From JAXDAY01 sp034679345 (lineage in GTDB: Bacteria > Eisenbacteria > RBG-16-71-46 > CAIMUX01 > VGJL01), in the NCBI GenBank assembly GCA_034679345.1, contig JAXDAY010000034.1, forward strand, positions 42,261 through 106,260: a DNA stretch of 64,000 nt. Direction: 5' to 3'. The position numbers and the translations under genes are program-made. The notes under the pieces are model-generated. The model searched no databases. It was not told where the DNA came from and saw only the letters and a list, made by a program, of their open reading frames with translations. Below are positions 1 to 9,651 of this stretch, one piece after another (position 1 is the first letter of the stretch; each line of letters opens with the position of its first letter).

Positions 1-2046
<2,046 letters not shown>

Positions 2047-2082
2047 AGCAGCCGCAGGCCGACCCCGAGCCTCCTTTCCTCC

Positions 2083-2111
2083 TTGACCCGTTCCAACCCT
2101 CATGTTAGGTT
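2083..2111 (+). promoter_or_regulatory. Predicted sigma70-type promoter for the liv operon
   Basis: TTGACC at 2083-2088 and TAGGTT at 2106-2111 are separated by 17 bases. They lie in the 129-base gap after fusA and 64 bases before the ATG of the substrate-binding protein. The -35 matches five of six consensus bases; the -10 is TAGRNT-like as at other promoters in this window. Confidence 0.5.
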
Positions 2112-2175
2112 ACGGCAGCATTTTCAATGGCTTAGACGATCGGACCGCATTTCCGTGGCCGGGAGGGAGAGGAGC

Positions 2176-3360
2176 ATGAAGCGTGTCGCCGTCCTGAGTG
2201 CCTGTTTCGCCTTGTCCTTGGTCTCGTGCGGTGAGCAAGTCTCGGAAATCCGCATCGGGGAGTACGGATCGATGACGGGCAGCCGGGCGACATTTGGAAC
2301 CTCGACGCACCGCGGGATCCTGATGGCGGTGGATGAAGTCAACGCCGTCGGCGGCATCGAAGGCGTCCCGTTGCGGTTGATCAGCGAAGATGACCAGGGG
2401 CGCCCTGAAGAGGCGGCGACGGCGGTCAACAAGCTGATCAGCCAGGACCGGGTCGTCTGCGTTCTCGGCGAGGTGGCGAGCTCCGCAAGCCTCGCGGCGG
2501 CTCCGATCGCTCAGAAGGCCGGAGTGCCGTTGATCACCCCCGCATCGACCAACGAGCGCGTCACCCAGACGGGCGATTATATCTTCCGCGTCTGCTACAT
2601 CGATCCGTTCCAAGGCCAGGTGATGGCTCGCTTCGCGGCGAACTCCCTACGCCTCACTCGGGCCGCGATCCTTCGCGATCTGCGAAACGACTACTCCATC
2701 GGTCTCGCCGAGGTCTTCAAGTCGACCTTCTCCTCGCTCGGGGGCGAGATCGCCTCCGACCAGAGCTACCAGGAGGGGGACACCGACTTCCGCGCCTTCC
2801 TGACGACGATCCTGGCCACAGAGCCGCAGGCGATCTTCGTCCCGGGCTACTATACCGAGGTCGGCCTGATCGCCCGCCAAGCGCGAGACCTTGGGTTCAC
2901 CGGCCCGCTTCTTGGCGGCGACGGCTGGGCCAGTCCGAGCCTGATCGGAATCGGCGGACCAGCCCTCGAGGGGTGCTACTTCGGCAACCACTACGCCACC
3001 GACGATCCCAGCCCGCTCGTGCAGGATTTCATCACGCGCTACCGGGACCAGTACAGGGAGACGCCGGATAGTTTCGCGGCGCTGGGCTACGACGCGGCCC
3101 GGCTCCTCATCCATGCGCTGAAGAAGATCCAGAGGGAGGATGCCAAGACCTTCGAGGCCCTCCAAGGCAGCGAAGACCCCGATGATGAGACGCGCGCCCA
3201 GGCGATGGCGAGGCTGAGGGACGCGATCGCGGAGGTGCGCGACTTCCCCGGCGTGACGGGATCGATCTCGATCGATGAGAATCGGAACGCCGTCAAGCCG
3301 ATCGTCGTCCTTCAGATCAAGGACGCCGACCTTCGTCTCGTGGAGCGGATCGCTCCATAG
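2176..3360 (+). CDS. livK: Branched-chain amino acid-type ABC transporter substrate-binding lipoprotein
   Basis: Periplasmic binding protein of the type I fold (Peripla_BP_6/LivJ-LivK family) that captures the substrate and delivers it to LivHM. The ATG at 2176 was chosen because GGGAGGGAGAGGAGC stands just before it and because it gives an ideal lipoprotein signal: hydrophobic residues 4-17 and lipobox L-V-S-C with Cys18. An upstream in-frame start would destroy the signal peptide. Typical family motifs follow (IRIGEYGSMTGSRATFG, AVDEVNAVGGIEG, EDDQGRPEEAATAVNKLI). It has 394 residues, normal for the family. It is the first gene of livKHMGF, followed by livH after 10 bases. Lipid anchoring of a LivK homologue is less common in proteobacteria but frequent in other phyla. 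Substrate (Leu/Ile/Val, other amino acids, amides, urea) cannot be decided from sequence. Confidence 0.92.
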   Translation: MKRVAVLSACFALSLVSCGEQVSEIRIGEYGSMTGSRATFGTSTHRGILMAVDEVNAVGGIEGVPLRLISEDDQGRPEEAATAVNKLISQDRVVCVLGEVASSASLAAAPIAQKAGVPLITPASTNERVTQTGDYIFRVCYIDPFQGQVMARFAANSLRLTRAAILRDLRNDYSIGLAEVFKSTFSSLGGEIASDQSYQEGDTDFRAFLTTILATEPQAIFVPGYYTEVGLIARQARDLGFTGPLLGGDGWASPSLIGIGGPALEGCYFGNHYATDDPSPLVQDFITRYRDQYRETPDSFAALGYDAARLLIHALKKIQREDAKTFEALQGSEDPDDETRAQAMARLRDAIAEVRDFPGVTGSISIDENRNAVKPIVVLQIKDADLRLVERIAP

Positions 3361-3370
3361 CGGAGAGCCG

Positions 3371-4276
3371 GTGCAGGAGTTTCTCCAGCAGATCGTGAAC
3401 GGCGTCTCCTGGGGCGGGATCTACGCGCTGATCGCCCTCGGCTACACGATGGTCTATGGAATCCTGCGTCTGATCAACTTCGCCCACGGCGACGTCTTCA
3501 TGGTAGGAGCCTACCTCGGCTTCTACGCGGTCCACTGGTTCGGGCTCGGGCGGGCGAGCGGCAGCGCGGGCTCCTTCCTCGCGCTCTTCGCCTTCGCTAT
3601 GATCGGCTGCGCGCTTCTGGGAGTCGTCATCGAGAGGAGCGTCTACAAGCCGGTGCGCCGCCACTCGAGGCTGAACGCCCTCATCACCGCGATCGGCGTG
3701 AGCCTGCTGCTCGAGAACGGGGCGATCCTGCTCTTCGGCCCCGACCCGAAGTTCTTCCCGCAGGTGATCGAGTCGCGGCCGATGCGGATCGTCTCGGGCG
3801 TGGTCGTCACGAACCACCAGTTGCTCGTGCTGATCGCTTCCTGCCTGCTCATGGTCGGGCTGCAAGCGATCATCCACCGGACGAAGACCGGCAGGGCGAT
3901 GCGCGCGGTCTCCTTCAATCGGGACGCGGCGAGCCTCATGGGAATCAACGTCGATCGGATCATCATCTTCACCTTCGCCATCGGAAGCGCTCTGGCGGCC
4001 GCCGCGGCGGTCTTGGTGGGCCTCACCAATCCCAAGATCGAACCGCTCATGGGGCTGCTCCCGGGATTGAAGGCATTCGTCGCCGCCGTTCTTGGAGGGA
4101 TCGGGAGCATCCCGGGCGCGATGATCGGCGGGCTCTTGATGGGGATCGCGGAGACCCTCGTCGCCGGCTACGTCTCCTCGACGCTCCGAGACGCGATCGC
4201 CTTCGCGCTCCTGATCGTCATCCTCCTCGTGAAACCCACGGGGCTCATGGGGCGCGCGGGGGACGAGAAGGTCTGA
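3371..4276 (+). CDS. livH: Branched-chain amino acid ABC transporter permease LivH
   Basis: Inner-membrane permease subunit of the HAAT family. The GTG start at 3371 gives VQEFLQQIVNGVSWGGIYAL, the standard LivH beginning; GGAGAGCC precedes it by a few bases. It has 301 residues and about eight hydrophobic segments. The typical LivH signature GYTMVYGILRLINFAHGD follows near residue 25, and GLLPGLKAFVAAVLGGIGS near residue 215 is the EAA-like cytoplasmic loop that docks to the ATPases. It pairs with LivM, which starts three bases after its stop. Confidence 0.95.
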   Translation: MQEFLQQIVNGVSWGGIYALIALGYTMVYGILRLINFAHGDVFMVGAYLGFYAVHWFGLGRASGSAGSFLALFAFAMIGCALLGVVIERSVYKPVRRHSRLNALITAIGVSLLLENGAILLFGPDPKFFPQVIESRPMRIVSGVVVTNHQLLVLIASCLLMVGLQAIIHRTKTGRAMRAVSFNRDAASLMGINVDRIIIFTFAIGSALAAAAAVLVGLTNPKIEPLMGLLPGLKAFVAAVLGGIGSIPGAMIGGLLMGIAETLVAGYVSSTLRDAIAFALLIVILLVKPTGLMGRAGDEKV

Positions 4277-4279
4277 ACG

Positions 4280-5248
4280 ATGTCCCGCGGATTGCGATCC
4301 CTCCCGCCCACCGTGGTCTGGATCGCCGGGATCGTGGCGCTCTGGCTCACTGACCGCTACCTGGCTCCCGAGGTCAATCCATACCTCATGCGGATTCTGA
4401 TCCTGAGCGGGATCAACATCGTCCTCGCCGTGAGCCTGAACCTCATCAACGGCCACACCGGGCAGTTCAGCCTCGGCCACGCGGGGTTCATGGCCGTGGG
4501 CGGGTACTCGGCGGCGGCCTTCAGCGTCTACGCGGGTCCCGCTCTCGGAGACTCGCTCGCGACTGCTTCCTTCGTGCTCGCGCTCCTGGTGGGCGCGGGC
4601 GTGGCCGCGGTCTCGGGATTCCTGATCGGGATCCCGACGCTGCGGCTGCGCGGCGATTATCTGGCGATCGCGACTCTGGGCTTCGGCGAGATCATCCGCG
4701 TCTTGATCCTGAACCTCGACTCGCTCGGCGGGGCGCGGGGGTTCACGAACATCCCCTCCCACACGAACCTCTTCTGGGTCTACCTCGCCGTCGCCGGCTG
4801 CGTCGCCTTTCACGCGAACCTGATCGCCTCGCGTCACGGCCGGGCGCTGCTCGCGATCCGCGATGACGAGACGGCGGCCGAGGCGATGGGCGTGCCCACG
4901 ACACGCTACAAGGTCGGGTCGTTCGTGATCGGCGCGGCCTTCGCGGGCCTTGCCGGCGGGCTCTTCGGCCACTACCTGATGTATCTGCACACGAACAGCT
5001 TCACCTTCATGAAGTCGTTCGAGATCGTGATCATGGTGGTGCTCGGCGGGATGGGCTCGATCTCCGGATCGATCGGCGCGGCCATCACGCTCACGATTCT
5101 CCCCGAGGCCCTGCGCGGCGTGCGCGAGTACCGGATGGTGATCTATTCGCTTCTCTTGATCGTCCTGATGATCCTCCGGCCGCAGGGGATCTTCGGCACG
5201 CGGGAGCTCCCCGATCTGTTGCGATCGTGGAGGAGGCGATCGGCGTGA
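4280..5248 (+). CDS. livM: Branched-chain amino acid ABC transporter permease LivM
   Basis: Second inner-membrane permease of the importer (BPD_transp_2 family, 322 residues, about nine hydrophobic segments). Diagnostic stretches are AVSLNLINGHTGQFSLGHAG near residue 50, the LRLRGDYLAIATLGFGEI segment near residue 118, and the coupling loop KSFEIVIMVVLGGMGSISGS near residue 246. The ATG at 4280 follows livH by three bases and its stop overlaps the livG start (GTGA), so the subunits are translationally coupled. Confidence 0.95.
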   Translation: MSRGLRSLPPTVVWIAGIVALWLTDRYLAPEVNPYLMRILILSGINIVLAVSLNLINGHTGQFSLGHAGFMAVGGYSAAAFSVYAGPALGDSLATASFVLALLVGAGVAAVSGFLIGIPTLRLRGDYLAIATLGFGEIIRVLILNLDSLGGARGFTNIPSHTNLFWVYLAVAGCVAFHANLIASRHGRALLAIRDDETAAEAMGVPTTRYKVGSFVIGAAFAGLAGGLFGHYLMYLHTNSFTFMKSFEIVIMVVLGGMGSISGSIGAAITLTILPEALRGVREYRMVIYSLLLIVLMILRPQGIFGTRELPDLLRSWRRRSA

Positions 5249-6033
5249 CGGGCGCGGCGCTGCTGTCCCTGGAGAAGGTCTCGATCCGCTTCGGCGGGCT
5301 GAAGGCCCTGGCCGATGTCGACTTCGCCCTCTATCCCGGCGAGCTCGTAGGGCTGATCGGTCCCAATGGGGCGGGGAAGACGACCGTCTTCAATCTGGTC
5401 ACGGGCGTCTATCGCCCGACGTCGGGCCGCATCCTCTTTCGCAGCCATCCGATCGCGGGACGGGCTCCGCACGCGATCGCGGGGCTCGGGATCAGCCGCA
5501 CCTTCCAGAACGTGCGGCTCTTCCCGCGCATGAGCGTTCTCGACAACGTGCGGGTCGGCTTCCACCGCGAGGGTCGCGTCGGGCTGTTCGGCTCGATCCT
5601 GCGGACCCCGCGATTTCACGACGAGGAGACGTCGCTCGAGACCCGCGCCTACGAGCTGCTCTCGATCTTCTCGCTGGACGGCTTCGCCGGAGCCAACGCG
5701 ACCGATCTGCCCTACGGCCACCAGCGCCGGCTCGAGATCGCCCGCGCCCTTGCCCTCTCGCCGAGTCTCCTCCTCCTCGACGAGCCCGCGGCGGGGATGA
5801 ACCCACATGAGACAGAGGAGCTGATGGCGACGATTCGCAGGGTGCGGTCCCGCTTCGACTTGACGATCCTGCTGGTCGAGCACGACATGCGATTCGTGAT
5901 GGGAATCTGCGAACGCATCGTGGTGCTCGATCACGGCGCCAAGATCGGCGAGGGAGCGCCCGCCGCGGTCAAGGCCGATCCCAAGGTGATCGCGGCCTAT
6001 CTGGGAGAGGAGACGACGGATGCTGCGTCTTGA
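5245..6033 (+). CDS. livG: Branched-chain amino acid ABC transporter ATP-binding protein LivG
   Basis: Cytoplasmic ATPase subunit of 262 residues. Walker A is GPNGAGKTT near residue 39; the family-specific GISRTFQNVRLFPRMSV follows near residue 86. The signature loop reads LPYGHQRRLEIARAL, the LivG-type variant with PYGHQRR instead of LSGGQ. Walker B is LLLLDEPAAGMNPHE, and the switch His is in LVEHDM. I chose GTG at 5245 rather than GTG at 5227 because GGAGGAGG ends eight bases before it and it overlaps the livM stop as GTGA. It overlaps livF by 14 bases. Confidence 0.95.
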   Translation: MTGAALLSLEKVSIRFGGLKALADVDFALYPGELVGLIGPNGAGKTTVFNLVTGVYRPTSGRILFRSHPIAGRAPHAIAGLGISRTFQNVRLFPRMSVLDNVRVGFHREGRVGLFGSILRTPRFHDEETSLETRAYELLSIFSLDGFAGANATDLPYGHQRRLEIARALALSPSLLLLDEPAAGMNPHETEELMATIRRVRSRFDLTILLVEHDMRFVMGICERIVVLDHGAKIGEGAPAAVKADPKVIAAYLGEETTDAAS

Positions 6034-6727
6034 GGGACTCGAGGTCCGCTACGGCGCCATCCATGCCGTCAAGGGGATCGATCTCGAGGTCCGGGAGGGG
6101 GAGATCACGACCCTGATCGGCTCCAACGGGGCGGGGAAGTCGACGACGCTCCGGGCGATCTCGGGACTGCTGCGGCCGAGCGCGGGACGGATCGAGCTCG
6201 AAGGCCGGCCGATCGGCGGGCTGCCGCCCCACGAGATCGTTCGCAGGGGAGTCGTGCAGATCCCGGAGGGGCGCGTGATCTTCGCGAATCTCACCGTCGC
6301 CGACAATCTGGGGCTCGGCGCCTATCTGCGAAAGGACGCAGCGGGGATCAAGAAGGACCTCGATGCGGTCTTCGAGCTCTTCCCGCGGCTGCGGGAGCGG
6401 ATGAGCCAGCCGGGCGCCACGTTGAGCGGGGGGGAGCAACAGATGCTCGCCCTCGGTCGCGGCCTGATGGCCCGCCCGAGGGTCCTTCTCATGGATGAGC
6501 CATCCCTCGGGCTGGCGCCGCTTCTCGTCCGCGGCATCTTCGAGACGATCAAGAAGATCAACGCCATGGGAACCTCGATCCTCCTGGTCGAGCAAAACGC
6601 CCACATGGCCCTGCAGACGGCCCATCAGGCCTATGTGCTCGAGACGGGACGGATCGCGGCCAGCGGGCCCGCCGCGCGCCTCGCGGTCGACCCGGCGGTC
6701 CGCGAAGCCTATCTTGGAGGACGATGA
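6020..6727 (+). CDS. livF: Branched-chain amino acid ABC transporter ATP-binding protein LivF
   Basis: Second ATPase of the importer (235 residues, typical for LivF). It has Walker A GSNGAGKST, the Q-loop-adjacent motif VVQIPEGRVIFANLTVADNL that marks LivF, signature LSGGEQQMLALGRGL, Walker B VLLMDEPSLGLAP and the H-loop region LVEQNA, where Gln-Asn takes the place of the switch His as is normal in LivF. The start overlaps the end of livG. The stop overlaps the selA start as ATGA, which joins the transporter to selA in one transcription unit. Confidence 0.95.
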   Translation: MLRLEGLEVRYGAIHAVKGIDLEVREGEITTLIGSNGAGKSTTLRAISGLLRPSAGRIELEGRPIGGLPPHEIVRRGVVQIPEGRVIFANLTVADNLGLGAYLRKDAAGIKKDLDAVFELFPRLRERMSQPGATLSGGEQQMLALGRGLMARPRVLLMDEPSLGLAPLLVRGIFETIKKINAMGTSILLVEQNAHMALQTAHQAYVLETGRIAASGPAARLAVDPAVREAYLGGR

Positions 6728-8145
6728 GCCCCTCGAACGACCCCTCGCCCCTGGCCCTTCTGCCTTCCGTCGATGCGATGCTCGCCGATGGGCGTCTTGC
6801 CGGGCTCAAGCGCGAGCCGCGTCCGCTCCTGCGCGCGTGGGTGCGGTCCAGCCTGGAGGAGGCCCGCACGCGGATCCGCGCGGAGATCTGGATCCCGCGG
6901 GATCGGGAGGAGGCCGCCGACTTCATCGTTTCCGGCATCCTCGATCGCTCGCGCGGGTCGCTTGCGATGCGGTTGCGCCCCGTGCTGAACGCCACGGGAA
7001 TCCTCCTGCACACGAATCTCGGACGCGCGGTCCTTCCCGCGGCGGTCGGCAGGGCGGTCCTCGCTGCCGCGGGGGGATACTCGGCCCTGGAGATCGACTT
7101 GTCGACGGGCGAGCGTTCCTCGCGCCTGGCCGCCTTGCGGGAGCTGATTCCCCTCATGACGGGAGCGGAGGCGGGATTCGCGGTCAACAACAACGCGGCC
7201 GCCCTGCTGCTCGCCATGGCCGCCCTCGCCAGGGGGCGGGAGGTGCTGGTCTCCCGAGGCCAGCTCGTCGAGATCGGCGGCTCCTTCCGCCTTCCGGAGA
7301 TCCTCGAGGCGGCCGGGGTCATCCTGCGCGAGGTAGGCACGACGAATCGGACGCGAATCTCCGATTTCCGCCGGGGGCGAAACGAGCGCACGGCTCTGGT
7401 CCTTCGCGTCCACCGATCGAACTTCCGTCTGGTCGGCTTCACCGAGGAGCCCGCTCTGGACGAGCTGGCCGCCTTCTGCAGGGAAGAAGGGCTTCCACTG
7501 ATCGACGATCTCGGGAGCGGGGCGCTGCGGGCCCTGCGCGATCTTTTTCCGGAGGAGCCGGTCATCGAGGAATCGATCGGAGGCGGGGTCGATCTCGTCT
7601 GCGTCAGTGCCGATAAGCTGCTGGGGATCACGCAGGCGGGGATCCTCGCCGGCAGAGCCGAGATCGTCGAGCGGATCGCTCGCCACCCGATCGCACGCGT
7701 CGTGCGTCTGGACAAGACGTTGATCGCCGGGCTGGAAGCCGGGCTTCGCCTTCACCTCGAGGGCGCCGAGGCGGCGCGCCGGACGATCCCGCTCCTGCGC
7801 GCCCTCTCGCGACCCTTGGAAGATCTGGCGGCTGCCTGCGCGCGCTGCGGCCGCGGCCTGGCCGAGCGACTGGGCGAGGGATTCACGATCACGACGCAGG
7901 AGGTGCGCGGAGAGGTCGGCGGCGGCTCGTTGCCGGGGATCGATCTCGCCTCTTGCGCCGTCGCGATCCGCGCGGCCGCCGCCGGCGCGGAAGAGCTTGC
8001 CCGGCGCCTCCGCGAGGGGGATCCTCCGGTCGTCGGACGCATCCGAGACGGCTGGCTTCTCCTCGACTTGCGCGCGATCGACGAGGACGACGTCGATCGG
8101 CTCGTCGACGCCGTCGCCCGAGCCCTGGAGGAATCGCCCGAATGA
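6724..8145 (+). CDS. selA: L-seryl-tRNA(Sec) selenium transferase
   Basis: SelA is a PLP enzyme that converts Ser-tRNA(Sec) to Sec-tRNA(Sec) using selenophosphate. The protein has 473 residues, the normal length. Family blocks are present in order: LRPVLNATGILLHTNLGRA, YSALEIDLSTGERSSR, the NNNAAALLL block, VSRGQLVEIGGSFRLPEIL, EVGTTNRT, DLGSGAL, and the PLP-lysine motif SADKLLG with Lys298. Bacterial SelA usually reads SGDKLLGGPQAGI there; here it is SADKLLGITQAGI, a conservative change around an intact lysine. The ATG overlaps the livF stop and the stop overlaps the next start. No selB, selD or selC is visible in the window, and no gene here is interrupted by an in-frame TGA, so its selenoprotein targets must lie elsewhere. 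Confidence 0.9.
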   Translation: MSPSNDPSPLALLPSVDAMLADGRLAGLKREPRPLLRAWVRSSLEEARTRIRAEIWIPRDREEAADFIVSGILDRSRGSLAMRLRPVLNATGILLHTNLGRAVLPAAVGRAVLAAAGGYSALEIDLSTGERSSRLAALRELIPLMTGAEAGFAVNNNAAALLLAMAALARGREVLVSRGQLVEIGGSFRLPEILEAAGVILREVGTTNRTRISDFRRGRNERTALVLRVHRSNFRLVGFTEEPALDELAAFCREEGLPLIDDLGSGALRALRDLFPEEPVIEESIGGGVDLVCVSADKLLGITQAGILAGRAEIVERIARHPIARVVRLDKTLIAGLEAGLRLHLEGAEAARRTIPLLRALSRPLEDLAAACARCGRGLAERLGEGFTITTQEVRGEVGGGSLPGIDLASCAVAIRAAAAGAEELARRLREGDPPVVGRIRDGWLLLDLRAIDEDDVDRLVDAVARALEESPE

Positions 8146-9617
8146 TCGATCGCTACTTCGAGTCGGGAGACGACGCCTCGGCGCAACTCGGCTTGCCGCT
8201 CCTGATCTCGTCGATCGCCGCCCTCGGAGTGCCACGGAAGGCCCGGCGGCTCTCGGCGATGGCGGCTCCCTCTGTCGTCGCGGCGCGCCTGTTCCACCGG
8301 GCCCGGCTCGCCGGAACCCCGAACGGCCAGATCCTCTGGGTCGCATCGCCGTCCGGCACCTTGGAGTACCTTGGCTGGGCGATCGCGCTGGGCGAGCACG
8401 AGGCCGGAGCGGGACGGACGGTTTTTCTCTGCGATGTCGAGCCGGGCTCGCCGACGGCGGCGCTGGCCGCGGGAGAGGGCGCTCCCCTGCCTTCCGGAGT
8501 CGCGCAAAAGCTCGCGCGCGCGGGTCTCCTCTCTGCCGCCCAGTGGCCGAGCGATCTGGCCGGCGTGCGGCTCGTGCGAAGCCATGCGGCCCCAGCGGGG
8601 CCGGAGCCGGCGGACCCGTCTCGATGGACCCTCGTCCTCGCCGGGGCGATTCCAGAAGAGGATTCCGATCTCGCGCGCCTCGCGCAGGGTGTCGATCGAA
8701 CGGTTTACGTCGCATCGATCCGGGACCATTCGATCGAGGAGCTGGCAACGGAAGTGCGGCGCCTGCGAAGCGCGGGGATCGACCCGGTCGGCCTGGTGAC
8801 GATGGGGCCCTCAGGCGGCCGGGAGCCGTCGCCGCTGGAGAAGTGGGAATCGGTGAAGCCCGCCGCCTCGTCGAAGTCGACGCCTCCGGCGCCATCGATC
8901 GAGCCCCCGCCGGAACCGGTCGCGGTCGATTCGCCCCTTGATGCGCTCGAAGGGGAGTCGGATTCGGTGGAAGAGGAGCCGGAATCGCAGGCGGCGCCGG
9001 TCGGACCCAAGGCGGAGGGCGATGCGGTTTCGCTGGTCGCCGGGTGGAGCGCCAAGCGCCGCCGTAGCCCGCTCGTCTGGATCATCCCGATCGCGGTCAT
9101 GCTCTTGGCCGCCGGATGGGCCTTCCTGCGCGCCGGGCTGCCGGGCCGATCGGAGCCATCAGGAGACAGGGTTGTGGAAGCCCGCCGCGGCGACCGGGGA
9201 CTCCCGCCGCCGCCCGTCGAGTCGACATTTCCGGACTCGGCCGCGACCGCGGAAACGGTGGCCGAGGCGTCGGAGGGGGACACCGTGGAGCCCGCGCCGG
9301 CCACGGGGCCCGAAACGGCTGCAAGCGGCGGCGCATGGCCGGACACCTTCGTCGTTCATCTCAGCTCGTGGCAGCACCGGACCCACGCCGAGCAGGAGTT
9401 GCGGAGGATTCGGAATCTCGGCTATCCGACCCGCGTTGTTCAGGTGGAGATTCCGGGCAAGGGGCGATGGTATCGTGTGGTCCTGGGCGCTTTTCCCGAC
9501 TCATTGAGCGCGATGCTCGTCGCCGATGCGCTGCGCGAGGGGGGAAGCGTCGGATTCGCCCAGATCATCGATTCGGCGGGACGGGGAACACCGGGCCGCT
9601 TGAGTTCGCGGGAGTGA
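8142..9617 (+). CDS. CpsD-like pseudo-ATPase domain with transmembrane helix and C-terminal SPOR domain
   Basis: Unusual 491-residue protein. Residues about 60-225 resemble the CpsD/Wzc P-loop fold: a strand followed by S69-P-S-G-T-L-E-Y, then GRTVFLCDVEPGSP (Asp98, like the VLLIDADLRRP Walker A' strand) and RTVYVASIRDHSIEELATEV followed by an AGIDPVGLVTMG-like strand. The Walker A residues G-x-G-K-S/T are missing, so ATP binding is unlikely. Next come a Pro/Ser/Glu-rich linker (about 228-305), one membrane helix (about 309-330, SPLVWIIPIAVMLLAAGWAF), a second linker, and a SPOR domain from about 400 (TFVVHLSSWQHRTHAEQEL through WYRVVLGAFPDS). SPOR domains bind denuded septal peptidoglycan. 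Predicted topology is cytoplasmic N-terminus and periplasmic SPOR. It is coupled to selA by ATGA and lies 34 bases before smc. The CpsD relationship is inference from pattern. Confidence 0.75.
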   Translation: MIDRYFESGDDASAQLGLPLLISSIAALGVPRKARRLSAMAAPSVVAARLFHRARLAGTPNGQILWVASPSGTLEYLGWAIALGEHEAGAGRTVFLCDVEPGSPTAALAAGEGAPLPSGVAQKLARAGLLSAAQWPSDLAGVRLVRSHAAPAGPEPADPSRWTLVLAGAIPEEDSDLARLAQGVDRTVYVASIRDHSIEELATEVRRLRSAGIDPVGLVTMGPSGGREPSPLEKWESVKPAASSKSTPPAPSIEPPPEPVAVDSPLDALEGESDSVEEEPESQAAPVGPKAEGDAVSLVAGWSAKRRRSPLVWIIPIAVMLLAAGWAFLRAGLPGRSEPSGDRVVEARRGDRGLPPPPVESTFPDSAATAETVAEASEGDTVEPAPATGPETAASGGAWPDTFVVHLSSWQHRTHAEQELRRIRNLGYPTRVVQVEIPGKGRWYRVVLGAFPDSLSAMLVADALREGGSVGFAQIIDSAGRGTPGRLSSRE

Positions 9618-9651
9618 CCGTGCTCGAGGATCTCGTCAGGAGGACAGCGCC

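Noticed and set aside
3317..4990. Long minus-strand open frame opposite livH and livM (557 codons)
   Set aside because: Highly polar, Arg/Asp/Glu/His-rich translation typical of the antisense of hydrophobic GC-rich genes; no motif or ribosome-binding site.
6724..9617. Selenoprotein gene with in-frame TGA near selA
   Set aside because: No gene in the neighbourhood is interrupted by a TGA with continuing homology, and no SECIS-like hairpin was recognised.
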